DNA of 64,000 nt from Nocardioides lacusdianchii (GCF_020102855.1 NZ_JADHZD010000010.1:1-64000); one strand, 5' to 3'; positions 27,362 through 36,448 are shown, counted from the stretch's first letter. The notes: generated by a model from the sequence alone, not told the origin. A program made the numbers and translations.

Positions 27362-28138
27362 TCACTTGGGGGGCATCCGGATGCCGCCGTCGACGCGGAT
27401 CGTCTCGCCGTTCATGTAGGAGTTGGTCAGGCACTCCACGACCATGCTGGCGAGCTCCTCGGCACGGCCGAGGCGCTTGGGGAACAGGACGTTCTGGCCG
27501 AGGTTGGCCTTGAACTCGTCGGGGTTCGGGAAGGCGTCGTAGATCGGGGTGTCGATCAGGCCGGGCGCCACGGTGTTGAGGCGGATCCCGGCGGCGGACA
27601 GGTCGCGCGCGACGGGCAGCGTCATCCCCACCACGCCGCCCTTGGACGCGGAGTAGGACGCCTGGCCGATCTGGCCGTCGAAGGCGGCGACCGAGGCGAG
27701 GTTGACGATCGCGCCGCGCTGGCCGTCGGCGTCGGGCTCGTTGCGGCTCATGACGGTCGCGGCCTGGCGGGTCATGTCGAAGGTGCCGATCAGGTTGATC
27801 TCGACGACCTTGCGGAAGGCCTCGAGGTCGTGGGCGGACTCCAGCATCCCGTCGCGGCCGATGGTGCGCTGGGCCCAGCCGATGCCGGCGGAGTTCACGC
27901 AGGCACGCAGTGGGGCGATCTCCGCAGCGGCCTCGACGGCGGCGGCGACCTGATCGGTCCGTGTCACGTCCACCGCTGCGAAGACGCCGCCGATCTCGGC
28001 GGCCAGGGCCTCGCCCTTCTCGGCGTTGAGGTCGGCGACGACGACGATCGCGCCCTTGGCTGCGAGGGCGCGGGCGACCGCGGCACCGATGCCGCTGGCG
28101 CCGCCGGTGACGATGGCGGAGGATCCGGTGATGTCCAT
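27362..28138 (-). CDS. SDR oxidoreductase, 3-hydroxyacyl-CoA dehydrogenase type-2-like
   Basis: A 258-residue SDR with TGGASGIGAA (residues 10-19), D after beta-2 ('VVVADLNAE', NAD-preferring), 'CVNSAGIGWAQRT', 'IVNLASVAAFDGQIGQASYSASKGG' holding the catalytic Ser, Tyr and Lys, and the end 'ETIRVDGGIRMPPK'. The insert 'SAGIGWAQRTIGRDG' and the C-terminus resemble HSD17B10-type enzymes, which oxidise short and branched 3-hydroxyacyl-CoA. The exact substrate is inferred. The ATG at 28138 is the natural start; the longer open frame overlaps dapF. Small GC-rich stem-loops follow the stop (27342-27354, CCTCCG/CGGAGG) and may terminate transcription. Confidence 0.85.
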   Translation of the reverse strand: MDITGSSAIVTGGASGIGAAVARALAAKGAIVVVADLNAEKGEALAAEIGGVFAAVDVTRTDQVAAAVEAAAEIAPLRACVNSAGIGWAQRTIGRDGMLESAHDLEAFRKVVEINLIGTFDMTRQAATVMSRNEPDADGQRGAIVNLASVAAFDGQIGQASYSASKGGVVGMTLPVARDLSAAGIRLNTVAPGLIDTPIYDAFPNPDEFKANLGQNVLFPKRLGRAEELASMVVECLTNSYMNGETIRVDGGIRMPPK

Positions 28139-28197
28139 GGCTCGGATCCTATGAGCCGGCCAGCGGCGACCGGCGCAGGAGGTCGACGCTGCTCGGC

Positions 28198-28983
28198 TCA
28201 GAGGTCGGTGACGCCCTCGGCGACCAGCACGGCCGGCCCCGTCATCAGGATCCGGTCGTCCTCGGTCCACACGACGTGGAGGGTGCCGCCGGGGACGTCG
28301 ACGCGGTACGCCGTGCCGCGGGGGGCGTCGTCGGCGAGCGCGGCCACCACGGCCACGGCACAGGCACCGGTGCCGCAGGAGCGGGTCTCGCCGGACCCGC
28401 GCTCGTGGACCCGCATCGCGACGTGGTGCTCGCCGCGGCGTACGACGAACTCGACGTTGACCCCCTCGGGGAAGACACCGTCGTCGTGCTCGGGCTCCTC
28501 GAGGAGCGGACCCGCCTCGGCGAGGTTGTCGACGAACGCGACGGCGTGGGGGTTGCCCATCGAGACGTGACGTGCGGGCCACGACCGGCCGCCGACCGAG
28601 ACCGTGGTGTCCTCGAAGACCTGCGGGGCGCCCATGTCGGCGGTGAGCTCGTCGCCGGCACTGTCCAGCGTCTTGACGCCGTCGCGCGTCTGGATGCGCA
28701 TGGGGAACGGCTCGCCCTCACGGTCGTGGAGGTAGCGGGCGAAGACCCGGATGCCGTTGCCGCACATCTCGCTGACCGAGCCGTCGGCGTTGCGGTAGTC
28801 CATGAACCAGCCGTCGTCACTGCGTACGGCCCGGAGCACCCCGTCGCCGCCGATCCCGGCACGGCGGTCGCACAGCGCGCGCACCCGCTCGGCGGACAGG
28901 TCGCCGTGCACCGTGCCGTCGGGGTCGGGCAGCACGACGAAGTCGTTCTCCGTGCCGTGGCCCTTGAGGAAGGGGTAGCTCAC
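28198..28983 (-). CDS. dapF: Diaminopimelate epimerase
   Basis: A 261-residue cofactor-independent epimerase converting LL- to meso-diaminopimelate for lysine and peptidoglycan synthesis. The two catalytic cysteines are C74 ('MCGNGIR') and C203 ('SCGTGAC'), in the expected symmetrical halves. Length is normal. It begins 29 bases after the gamma-glutamyltransferase stop, and the family's usual neighbour miaA lies two genes upstream. Confidence 0.96.
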   Translation of the reverse strand: MSYPFLKGHGTENDFVVLPDPDGTVHGDLSAERVRALCDRRAGIGGDGVLRAVRSDDGWFMDYRNADGSVSEMCGNGIRVFARYLHDREGEPFPMRIQTRDGVKTLDSAGDELTADMGAPQVFEDTTVSVGGRSWPARHVSMGNPHAVAFVDNLAEAGPLLEEPEHDDGVFPEGVNVEFVVRRGEHHVAMRVHERGSGETRSCGTGACAVAVVAALADDAPRGTAYRVDVPGGTLHVVWTEDDRILMTGPAVLVAEGVTDL

Positions 28984-29011
28984 GCCTCCAGTGTCGCAGG
29001 CGGCGCCGCGT

Positions 29012-30859
29012 TCAGCGGGGGTCGACCACCTTGGCGGACCCCTTGCCGCGACGGCTGGGCTCGGCCACCGCGGTCATCCGCTTGCGGGGACCGAGCTCGA
29101 TCGCCGTGGCCGCACCGATCTCCGCCGCACTCGTGAACGCGTCGCCGGCCGGGACCAGCGTGTGCCCGAGGGCGGTGAGCGCCGGACCGTAGGCCGCGAT
29201 GAACGCCGGCTCGGCGGTCACGCTCGCGGTGTTGCGCTGCGCAGCGCGCGGAGCCGCGATCGCCTCCTCGATCGTCATGCCGAGGTCGATCCGGTTCACG
29301 AGCACCTGCAGGACCGTGGTGATGATCGTCGAGCCGCCGGGCGAGCCAAGCGCCAGGAACGGCTTGCCGTCCTTGAGCACGATCGTCGGCGACATGGAGC
29401 TGCGCGGGCGCTTGCCCGGCTGGATCCGGTTCGGGTCGCCGGCGGCGTACACGGTCGAGAAGTCGGTCAGCTCGTTGTTGAGCAGGAAGCCGTGGCCGGG
29501 CACGACCATGCCCGAGCCGCCGGTCTGCTCGATGGTGAGGGTGTACTCCACGACGTTGCCCCACTGGTCGGCGACGGTGAGGTTGGTGGTGGAGATGTTC
29601 TCGGTGTCGGCGTCGGTGGTGCCCTCCGCGGTCGCCGGGCCGCACACCCCGTCGTACGCCGTGACGTCGCCCGCCGCGACCGGCTTGGTGGCCGCCTTCG
29701 CCGGGTCGAGGGAGCAGGCGCGCTCGGCTGCGTAGGTGTCGTCGAGCAGCCGCTTGACCGGCACGTCGACGTAGGCCGGGTCGCCGACGTACTTGCCGCG
29801 GTCGGCGAACGCCAGGGCGCTGGCCTCGAGGTAGTGGTGCAGCGCCTGCTCGGGCGTCATCGCGGAGAGGTCGTAGCGCTCGAGGATGTTGAGCGCCTCG
29901 CCGACGGTGGTGCCGCCCGAGGACGACGGCGCCATGCCGTAGACGTCGTGGCCGCGATAGGTGGTGCGGGCGGCCTTCTGCGACCGGACCCGGTAGTCGC
30001 GCAGGTCGCGCGCGGTCAGCCAGCCGGCCGGCACGGGCAGCGCGGTGTTCTTCGTCGTCCGCGGCTTGCGGACCACGTCCGACATCAGCCGGGCCAGCTT
30101 GCCGCGGTAGAACGCCTTGGTGCCGCGCTGGGCGATGAGGTCGTAGGTCTCGGCGAGGTCGGGGTTGCGGAACACCGTGCCGACCGCGGGCGCGTCGCCC
30201 TTCGGCAGGAACAGCTTCTTCGTGTCCTTGAACGCCGCGAACCGCACCTCGTTGTCGAGGGTCTGCTGGCGGAAGGTCTCGTCGACCCGGAAGCCGCGGC
30301 GCGCGACCTTGGTGGCCGGGGCCAGGGCGTCGGCCAGCGACAGCGTGCCCCAATTGGCCAACGCCTTGTCCCAGGTGGCGAGGGTGCCGGGCGTGCCGAC
30401 GCTCGCGCCGCTGGTGACCAGCTCGGGGGTGAAGTTGTAGGGCTTGCCCGTCGCGGGGTCGATGAAGGCGTCGTCGGGCATCCGCATCGGCGCGGTCTCG
30501 CGGCCGTCGAGGGTGCGGACCTTGCCGGACTCGGCGTTGTAGTAGACGAAGTAGCCGCCACCGCCGATGCCGGCGCTGTAGGGCTCGGTGACGCCCAGCG
30601 TCGCAGCCGCGGCCACGGCGGCGTCGACCGCGTTGCCGCCGGCCTTGAGCACCTTGAGGCCCGCCGCGCTGGCCTCGGGGTCGACCGTGCTGATCGCGCC
30701 CCCGGTGCCGACCGCGAACGGGTCCTTGACGGTGGGGCGCTGCGACACAGCGGTCTGGCTCGCGGGCTCGGCCGGTGCCGGCGATCCGACGAGGACGGCC
30801 GCGACGGCGAGGCCGCTGGCCGACACGGTGGCGCTCACGCGGCGGGCGAGGTGGGGCAT
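29012..30859 (-). CDS. ggt: Gamma-glutamyltransferase
   Basis: A 615-residue secreted Ntn-hydrolase precursor that transfers or hydrolyses gamma-glutamyl groups from glutathione-like peptides. A signal peptide (about 30 residues) precedes the large subunit ('GGNAVDAAVAAAATLGVTEP', 'DGRETAP', 'GTPGTLATWD'). Autocleavage is expected before T424 in 'ISTTNLTVADQWGNVV'. The small subunit holds 'LNNELTDFS', 'RPRSSMSPTIV' and 'GSPGGSTIITTV'. The start has GGAGG eight bases upstream. It sits between the DHFR-like gene and dapF, interrupting the miaA-dapF pair. Confidence 0.92.
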   Translation of the reverse strand: MPHLARRVSATVSASGLAVAAVLVGSPAPAEPASQTAVSQRPTVKDPFAVGTGGAISTVDPEASAAGLKVLKAGGNAVDAAVAAAATLGVTEPYSAGIGGGGYFVYYNAESGKVRTLDGRETAPMRMPDDAFIDPATGKPYNFTPELVTSGASVGTPGTLATWDKALANWGTLSLADALAPATKVARRGFRVDETFRQQTLDNEVRFAAFKDTKKLFLPKGDAPAVGTVFRNPDLAETYDLIAQRGTKAFYRGKLARLMSDVVRKPRTTKNTALPVPAGWLTARDLRDYRVRSQKAARTTYRGHDVYGMAPSSSGGTTVGEALNILERYDLSAMTPEQALHHYLEASALAFADRGKYVGDPAYVDVPVKRLLDDTYAAERACSLDPAKAATKPVAAGDVTAYDGVCGPATAEGTTDADTENISTTNLTVADQWGNVVEYTLTIEQTGGSGMVVPGHGFLLNNELTDFSTVYAAGDPNRIQPGKRPRSSMSPTIVLKDGKPFLALGSPGGSTIITTVLQVLVNRIDLGMTIEEAIAAPRAAQRNTASVTAEPAFIAAYGPALTALGHTLVPAGDAFTSAAEIGAATAIELGPRKRMTAVAEPSRRGKGSAKVVDPR

Positions 30860-30936
30860 GGGGGGTTCCTCCCGAGAGTCGTTCCGTCCACCCTGCCCCG
30901 GGCACGCAGGCTTGTCCACGTCCGCCCGGGGGTGTC

Positions 30937-31452
30937 TCACACGACCGTGTAGCGCCCGCACATGAAGTCGCGGTTGCGCGCGACCTCCTCGAGGTGCAGC
31001 TCGACGTGGCGCGGCAGGACGGGCGCGCCACTGCCGACGGCGACCGGGGCGTACTGCAGCCACACCTCGTCGAGGAGCCCGGCGTCGTGGAACTGGCCGA
31101 CGAGGTCTCCCCCGCCCACGACCCACAGGTCCTTGCCGTCGGCCACCTCGGTCATCGCGGCGTGCACACGGCGTACGTCGTCGCGGTCGAAGCGCACGCT
31201 CGCCGGCGCCTCCGGGAACGTGCGGTGCGTCATCACCCACGTCGGCAGCGGCCCCCACGGGTCGTCGTCGTGGTCGAGGATCCACTGCCAGGTCGTGGCG
31301 CCCATGACGCAGGCGCCGATGCGCTCGCGGAAGCCGGGGTAGCCCATCGGCCCGTCCGGGTCGATGTCGCGCGAGGTCAGCCAGTCGAGGGAGTGGTCGT
31401 CGGTCGCGATGAAGCCGTCGAGGGTGCAGCCGGTGTAGTAGATCGTCGCCAT
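30937..31452 (-). CDS. Dihydrofolate reductase-like (RibD C-terminal fold) protein
   Basis: A 171-residue protein of the RibD C-terminal/DHFR-fold group. 'YYTGCTLDGFIATDDHSLDW' is the typical N-terminus of this family, followed by 'VMGATTWQWIL' and 'LWVVGGGDLVGQFHDAGLLDEVWL'. It probably binds NADPH. The group rarely has true dihydrofolate reductase activity and substrates are mostly unknown. The ATG at 31452 matches the family N-terminus. It lies between miaA and ggt. Confidence 0.85.
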   Translation of the reverse strand: MATIYYTGCTLDGFIATDDHSLDWLTSRDIDPDGPMGYPGFRERIGACVMGATTWQWILDHDDDPWGPLPTWVMTHRTFPEAPASVRFDRDDVRRVHAAMTEVADGKDLWVVGGGDLVGQFHDAGLLDEVWLQYAPVAVGSGAPVLPRHVELHLEEVARNRDFMCGRYTVV

Positions 31453-31513
31453 CGCACCACTCTCGCAGCGCACCGGGGTGCTGCGCCCGACCGTTCTTGC
31501 GGCACTCCGCCGA

Positions 31514-32428
31514 TCAGCGGACGAGCGCGTCGATCGCCTCGACCGCCTTCTCCACGCGGTCGGGGTCGTCGTGCGCGACCCACACGATGCGCGGGTCCTT
31601 GCGGAACCACGAGTCCTGGCGCCGGGCGAAGCGGCGGGTGGCGGTGGTGGTCTGCTCGACCGCCTCGGCGAGCGTCCGGTCGCCGGCGAGGTAGCCCATC
31701 ACCTCGCGGTAGCCGATCGCCCGCGGCGCCGTACGCCCCTCGCCGAGGCCGCGCGCCAGCAGCGCCTCGACCTCCTCGACGAAGCCGGACGCGAACATCT
31801 CCTCGACCCGCCGCGCGATCCGCTCGTCGAGGGTCGGCCGGTCGATGTCGACGCCGACCTGCACTGTCAGCGGGTCGGCGTACTCCAGGCGCGGGAGGCT
31901 GGCGCTGTAGGGGCGACCCGTCAGCGCGATGACCTCCAGGGCGCGTACGACGCGGCGCCCGTTGTCGGGCTCGATCCGCCCCGCGGCCTCGGGGTCGACA
32001 CCCGCCAGCCGCGCGTGGAGCGCGGGGCTGCCGACGCGCTCCAGCTCGACCTCGAGCTCGCGGCGCAGCGACTCGTCGGTGCCGGGAAACTCGAAGCGGT
32101 CGATGATCGCGCGGGTGTAGAGCGCGGAGCCGCCGACCAGGACGGGGGCGGCGCCACGACCGCGGATGTCGGCGACGGCGTCGCGCGCCCACTCCTGGAA
32201 GATCGCGACGGTGGCGGTCCCGGTGACGTCGAGGACGTCGAGCAGGTGGTGGGCGATGCCGCGGCGCTCGGCCTCGGGGAGCTTGGCGGTGCCGATGTCC
32301 ATGCCGCGGTAGACCTGCATGGCGTCGGTGTTGACCACCTCGCCACCGAGGCGCTCGGCGAGGTCGAGGCTCAACCCGGTCTTGCCGGACGCCGTCGCGC
32401 CGACGAGGGCGACGATCGGCTGAGGCAT
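31514..32428 (-). CDS. miaA: tRNA dimethylallyltransferase
   Basis: A 304-residue enzyme adding a dimethylallyl group from DMAPP to A37 of tRNAs reading UNN codons; its product is then the substrate of MiaB, also in this window. P-loop 'GATASGKTGLSLDLA', 'NTDAMQVYRGMDIGTAK', 'PVLVGGSALYTRAI', 'EPDNGRRVVRALE' and 'FARRQDSWFRKDPRIVW' are all present. Length is normal. The neighbouring miaB is separated from it by a plus-strand accessory cluster. Confidence 0.97.
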   Translation of the reverse strand: MPQPIVALVGATASGKTGLSLDLAERLGGEVVNTDAMQVYRGMDIGTAKLPEAERRGIAHHLLDVLDVTGTATVAIFQEWARDAVADIRGRGAAPVLVGGSALYTRAIIDRFEFPGTDESLRRELEVELERVGSPALHARLAGVDPEAAGRIEPDNGRRVVRALEVIALTGRPYSASLPRLEYADPLTVQVGVDIDRPTLDERIARRVEEMFASGFVEEVEALLARGLGEGRTAPRAIGYREVMGYLAGDRTLAEAVEQTTTATRRFARRQDSWFRKDPRIVWVAHDDPDRVEKAVEAIDALVR

Positions 32429-32505
32429 GGGCCCATTGTCCCAGCACGGCTACGCTCGCAGCAGGACCCACCCGCCGGGGTGGGCGGATGAAGCGAGGGA
32501 CGCTC

Positions 32506-32724
32506 ATGAGTTTCTTGGACAAGGCGAAGGCGAAGCTCACGCAGGCCGTCGACGACCACGGCGACAAGATCGCCCAGGGCATCGACAAGGCCGGCGCGGT
32601 CGTCAACGACAAGACCGGCGGCAAGCACGCCGACAAGATCGACAAGGCCACCGGCAAGGCGCGCGACGCGCTCGACCAGCTCGACGGCAAGAACGACGAC
32701 ATCCCGCCGGGCACCGCGCGCTGA
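32506..32724 (+). CDS. MT0933-like antitoxin-family protein
   Basis: A 72-residue, lysine- and aspartate-rich helical protein ('MSFLDKAKAKLTQAVDDHGD', 'KAGAVVNDKTGGKHADKIDK') resembling the MT0933/Rv0909 antitoxin family of actinobacteria. The ATG at 32506 is preferred to one 18 bases upstream because GAGGGA precedes it. The Rv0910-type toxin expected next to it is missing; a NUDIX gene follows instead. A solitary regulator or stress protein is as likely as an antitoxin. Confidence 0.65.
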   Translation: MSFLDKAKAKLTQAVDDHGDKIAQGIDKAGAVVNDKTGGKHADKIDKATGKARDALDQLDGKNDDIPPGTAR

Positions 32725-32744
32725 GCCACGCCTAGGTTGGCGGC

Positions 32745-33212
32745 GTGACCGACCGCTTCGCCCTCGTCCCCGCCTCCTACGTCTACCTCCTGCGCGACGG
32801 CGTCGGCGGCACCGAGGTGCTGCTCCAGCAGCGCGGCCCGGTGCCCTACATGCCCGGCCACTGGGCGGCCGCCGCGGCCGGGCACGTGGAGCGCGGCGAG
32901 ACGGCGTACGACGCTGCGCGCCGCGAGGCGCTCGAGGAGCTCGGGATCACCGACGTCGCGCTGGAGTTCGCCTTCACGATGCAGCGCACCCAGCACGCTG
33001 CGGCGATCGAGGAGCGGGTCGACTGGTTCTTCACCGCACGCTCGTGGGTGGGCGAGCCGCGGGTCGTGGAGCCGGAGAAGTGCGCCGGGATTGGGTGGTT
33101 CGCCCTGGACGCCCTCCCCTCGCCGACGGTGCCGCACGAGGCGCACGCGCTGGCCCACCTCGGCGCCGGCGTGGGCTACCTGACCTTCGGCTGGGACCGC
33201 CCGGCAGGGTGA
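32745..33212 (+). CDS. NUDIX hydrolase
   Basis: A 155-residue NUDIX protein starting at GTG. The box 'GHVERGETAYDAARREALEE' followed by LGI fits the consensus. 'LLQQRGPVPYMPGHWAAAAA' resembles pyrophosphohydrolases of the isopentenyl-diphosphate isomerase-like or 8-oxo-dGTP-like group, but the substrate cannot be assigned. It begins 20 bases after the MT0933-like gene, so they are probably co-transcribed. Confidence 0.85.
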   Translation: MTDRFALVPASYVYLLRDGVGGTEVLLQQRGPVPYMPGHWAAAAAGHVERGETAYDAARREALEELGITDVALEFAFTMQRTQHAAAIEERVDWFFTARSWVGEPRVVEPEKCAGIGWFALDALPSPTVPHEAHALAHLGAGVGYLTFGWDRPAG

Positions 33213-33288
33213 GGCCCCGCCCCTCGGGGGTGGCCGCGACATGATGCAGGCGGCCAAGATGCAGGATCGACCCATGGGAGGGAACCCG

Positions 33289-33576
33289 ATGAGCAACGAC
33301 GAGCTGAGCCCGATGCCCGAGCCCTACGCCGAGGAGCCCCAGCTGGTCCCCGGAGGGGTGGACGCGCTCCACGAGGACCCTGCCGACAACGGCCTGGCCC
33401 GCGACCTCGACCCCGACGACAACCCCGCCGTCGACGACGTGCTGCCCGACGAGATCGCCGAGGCCGACGACAAGTCGCAGGCGCCGGACGAGGAGTCCGA
33501 CGACTCCGAATCCTCCGACGGCTCGCCCGAGGCGGGCCAGGAGGCCGAGGACGGGTCGCCGGAGCCTCCTGCCTGA
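33289..33576 (+). CDS. Acidic, probably disordered protein
   Basis: A 95-residue protein made mostly of Asp, Glu, Pro, Ser and Ala ('DPADNGLARDLDPDDNPAVD', later 'EESDDSESSDGSPEAGQEAE'). There are no hydrophobic segments, cysteines or known motifs. The ATG at 33289 has GGGAGGG six bases upstream. No function can be assigned. It ends 24 bases before the first of two inverted 81-nt elements. Confidence 0.6.
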   Translation: MSNDELSPMPEPYAEEPQLVPGGVDALHEDPADNGLARDLDPDDNPAVDDVLPDEIAEADDKSQAPDEESDDSESSDGSPEAGQEAEDGSPEPPA

Positions 33577-33600
33577 CCGGTGCTCCCGGGGTCCCGCTCT

Positions 33601-33681
33601 GTCGGAGTCCCCGGCCAACCGGTGATCGCGACGACAGTGCGGTGCTCGTGGTGCGGATCCTGCACCACGGTGACCGCACAA
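33601..33681 (-). repeat. 81-nt palindromic element, copy 2 (inverted)
   Basis: Read on the minus strand this is the same 81-nt element as at 34716-34796, matching at 64 of 81 positions without gaps by direct count. It faces copy 3 across the AbiEi/DUF559-like gene. TTGTCCACA, a DnaA-box consensus 9-mer, starts three bases beyond its arm end (33685-33693). Confidence 0.85.
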
Positions 33682-33745
33682 CGGTTGTCCACAGCCCGAG
33701 CGCCGGTGGTGGCGGAGGTGGCGCACGGCTGCCGACGATGGGGCG

Positions 33746-34711
33746 ATGGACCTCGCTGCGTACGCCGACCTGCTCGCCCTGCAGTCCGGGGTCGTGTCAC
33801 GGCGCCAGCTCGTCGCCGACGCCCGGCTGAAGCCGCACGACCTGCAGCGGCTCGTACGCCGGCGCGACCTCGTACGCGTCCACGACGGGGTGTTCGTCGA
33901 CCACACCGGTGACCTCACCTGGCTGCAGCGTGCGTGGGTCGGCGTACTCCTCGCCTGGCCCGCGGCGCTGTCGCACGACAGCGCCCTCCGCGCTGCTGAC
34001 GGGCCGGGCCGGGCCGGCCGCGACGACTCCGTGATCCACCTGGCCGTCGACCGCCATCACCACGTGCGGGTGCCGACGGGCTACCGGCTCCACCGGATTT
34101 CGGGCTTCGCCGACCGCGTCATGTGGAACACCAGCCCTCCGCGCGTCTCGATCGAGGAGGCGCTGATCGACGTCGCGGTCGCGAAGCCGGACGACTTCGG
34201 AGCGGTCGCGGTGCTCGCCGACGCCGTGCAGGCGCGCCGCACGCTGCCGATCCGCATCCGCGACACCCTCGACCTTCGGCCTCGCGTGGGCCGGCGCGAC
34301 TTCCTGCGCGCGGTGCTGAGCGACCTCGACCGCGGCACCTGCTCGGTGCTCGAGCACGGCTACCTCACGCGGGTCGAGCGCGCTCACGGCCTGCCCGACG
34401 GACGGCGGCAGGTGCGTGACTCACGGCATGGTCCGCTCTACCGCGACGTCGTCTACCCCGAGCTCGACCAGGCCGTGGAGCTCGACGGCCGGCTCTGGCA
34501 CTCGTCCGCGGCCCAGCACGACGCCGACCTCGATCGCGACCTCGACGCTGCCGTCGACCGGCTCACGACCGTACGCCTGGGATGGGGGCAGGTCTTCGGG
34601 CGTCCGTGCGAGACCGCCGTACGCCTCGGGCGGCTGTTCGCGGCCCGCGGCTGGTGGGGTCGGCCGACCCGCTGCCCCGACTGTCCGGACTTGCTCGACC
34701 TGGCGGGTTGA
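33746..34711 (+). CDS. AbiEi-like winged-helix plus DUF559/Vsr-like nuclease-fold protein
   Basis: A 321-residue protein. Residues about 1-70 form a winged helix typical of AbiEi-family antitoxins ('LQSGVVSRRQLVADARL', 'RRRDLVRVHDGVFVDH'). A middle region about 80-190 is shared by actinobacterial relatives. The C-terminal 110 residues resemble DUF559, a Vsr/restriction-endonuclease-like fold: 'YRDVVYPELDQAVELDGRLW', where the D...E-x-D spacing would bind metal, then 'RDLDAAVDRLTTVRLGW'. It is probably a DNA-binding protein with nuclease potential. No toxin gene adjoins it. It is flanked by inverted 81-nt palindromic elements, 64 bases before its start and 4 bases after its stop, resembling a mobile or repeat-propagating unit. 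Function is unknown. Confidence 0.78.
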   Translation: MDLAAYADLLALQSGVVSRRQLVADARLKPHDLQRLVRRRDLVRVHDGVFVDHTGDLTWLQRAWVGVLLAWPAALSHDSALRAADGPGRAGRDDSVIHLAVDRHHHVRVPTGYRLHRISGFADRVMWNTSPPRVSIEEALIDVAVAKPDDFGAVAVLADAVQARRTLPIRIRDTLDLRPRVGRRDFLRAVLSDLDRGTCSVLEHGYLTRVERAHGLPDGRRQVRDSRHGPLYRDVVYPELDQAVELDGRLWHSSAAQHDADLDRDLDAAVDRLTTVRLGWGQVFGRPCETAVRLGRLFAARGWWGRPTRCPDCPDLLDLAG

Positions 34712-34715
34712 GGCC

Positions 34716-34796
34716 TTGTGCGGTCGCTGTGGTGCGGATTCCACACCACGGTGACCGCGCAACGGTTGCGATCACCGGGTAGCCGGGGACTCCGAC
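34716..34796 (+). repeat. 81-nt palindromic element, copy 3
   Basis: Arms TTGTGCGGTCGCTGTGGT and ACCACGGTGACCGCGCAA surround an 11-nt loop. The three imperfect positions between the arms are all G-U compatible, so an RNA hairpin would be fully paired. A 34-nt tail ending GGGGACTCCGAC follows. It begins four bases after the AbiEi/DUF559 stop and ends 30 bases before the converging miaB stop, where it could also serve as a terminator. Confidence 0.85.
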
Positions 34797-34826
34797 AAGA
34801 ACGACGAGAACGCCGCCAAGGAACGA

Positions 34827-36326
34827 TCAGCCGCAAGCAGGCGCAGGAGGCAGTGGCGCCGGCACCCCGACCGTCGGCATCCCGAGCCCGACCCCGGTCG
34901 GGGCGGCCGGAGCGGACGTACGCCGCTCCCACGCATCACCGGCGCGCGTGCGGCGTACGGACCGGATCGGGCCGTCGGCCACGAGGTGGTGCGGGGCTGC
35001 GTAGGTGACCGACACGGTCACCATGTCGCCGGGCCGTACCGAGTCCTCGGGCACCGCGGAGAAGTCGGCCTCGAAGTGCACCAGGCGGTTGTCCGGCGCC
35101 CGCCCGGACAGGCGGCGGGTGGCGAGGTCCTTGCGGCCCTCGCCCTCGGAGACCATCAGCTCGACGGTGCGCCCGACGAGCTGCTTGCCCTCGGCCCAGG
35201 CGACCTCGTCGACGACGGCGGCCAGGCGCAGGTAGCGGTCCTTGACGACCTCCGGCGCGACCTGGTCGTCGAGCGTCGCGGCGGGGGTGCCGGGACGCTT
35301 GGAGTACTGGAAGGTGAAGGCGGAGGAGAAGCGCGCGGCACGGACCACGTCGAGCGTGGCCCGGAAGTCCTCCTCGGTCTCACCGGGGAAGCCGACGATG
35401 ATGTCGGTGGTGATCGCCGCTTCCGGGATGGCCGCGCGGACCCGCTCGATGATGCCGAGGAACTTCGAGGAGCGGTAGGACCGGCGCATGTCGCGCAGCA
35501 CCTTGTCGGAGCCGGACTGCAGCGGCATGTGCAGCGACGGCATCACGTTGGGCGTCTCGGCCATCGCCTCGATGACGTCGTCGGTGAACTCCGCCGGGTG
35601 CGGCGAGGTGAAGCGGACCCGCTCGAGACCCTCGACCTGGCCGCACGCGCGCAGCAGCTTGGAGAAGGCCTGCCGGTCGCCGAACTCCACGCCGTAGGCG
35701 TTGACGTTCTGGCCCAGCAGGGTGATCTCGGTGACGCCCTCGGCGACGAGCGCCTCGATCTCGGCGAGGATCTCGCCGGGCCGGCGGTCCTTCTCCTTGC
35801 CGCGCAGCGCGGGGACGATGCAGAAGGTGCACGTGTTGTTGCACCCGACCGAGATCGACACCCAGGCGGCGTACGCCGACTCGCGCCGCGTCGGCAGCGT
35901 CGAGGGGAAGACCGACAGCGACTCCAGGATCTCGACCTGGGCCTCCTCGGCCACCCGCGCCCGCTCCAGCAGCACCGGGAGCGAGCCGATGTTGTGGGTG
36001 CCGAAGACGACGTCGACCCACGGCGCCTTCGTCGTGATGGTCTCGCGGTCCTTCTGCGCCAGGCAGCCGCCGACGGCGATCTGCATGCCGGGCGTGACGG
36101 CCTTGACCGAGGCGAGCTGGCCGAGGTTGCCGTAGAGCTTGTTGTCGGCGTTCTCGCGCACCGCGCAGGTGTTGAAGACGACGACGTCGGCCTGCTCCTC
36201 GCGCCCGGCGCGGACGTAGCCCGCGTCCTCCAGCAGGCCGCTGAGCCGCTCGGAGTCGTGGACGTTCATCTGGCAGCCGTGGGTCTTGACCTCGTAGGTG
36301 CGCGCGGGTGCGTGGGGTGCGTTCAT
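34827..36326 (-). CDS. miaB: tRNA-2-methylthio-N6-dimethylallyladenosine synthase
   Basis: A 499-residue radical-SAM methylthiotransferase acting on i6A37 made by MiaA. The N-terminal UPF0004 domain has cysteines in 'THGCQMN', 'FNTCAVREN' and 'GGCLAQ'. The radical-SAM cluster CxxxCxxC is C162, C166 and C169 ('[12 protein letters not shown]'). A TRAM domain follows near residue 380-445. A Pro/Ala-rich tail of 45 residues (ending PLPPAPACG) is longer than usual. The ATG at 36326 is chosen because the upstream extension lacks family similarity. Confidence 0.96.
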   Translation of the reverse strand: MNAPHAPARTYEVKTHGCQMNVHDSERLSGLLEDAGYVRAGREEQADVVVFNTCAVRENADNKLYGNLGQLASVKAVTPGMQIAVGGCLAQKDRETITTKAPWVDVVFGTHNIGSLPVLLERARVAEEAQVEILESLSVFPSTLPTRRESAYAAWVSISVGCNNTCTFCIVPALRGKEKDRRPGEILAEIEALVAEGVTEITLLGQNVNAYGVEFGDRQAFSKLLRACGQVEGLERVRFTSPHPAEFTDDVIEAMAETPNVMPSLHMPLQSGSDKVLRDMRRSYRSSKFLGIIERVRAAIPEAAITTDIIVGFPGETEEDFRATLDVVRAARFSSAFTFQYSKRPGTPAATLDDQVAPEVVKDRYLRLAAVVDEVAWAEGKQLVGRTVELMVSEGEGRKDLATRRLSGRAPDNRLVHFEADFSAVPEDSVRPGDMVTVSVTYAAPHHLVADGPIRSVRRTRAGDAWERRTSAPAAPTGVGLGMPTVGVPAPLPPAPACG

Positions 36327-36448
36327 GACCCGCCCAGCGTACGGCGAGCGCGCGGGGCCACGGGAATCCCGCAAGGGCCGCCGGCGGTCCTGACTGCCGA
36401 TCACGCCGCCACGCCACCCGTCCAGACTATTTCCGTGCACATATGGGT

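Noticed and set aside
33746..34711. Complete AbiE-type toxin-antitoxin system
   Set aside because: Only the AbiEi-like winged helix is present, fused to a DUF559-like domain; no AbiEii nucleotidyltransferase toxin gene is adjacent.
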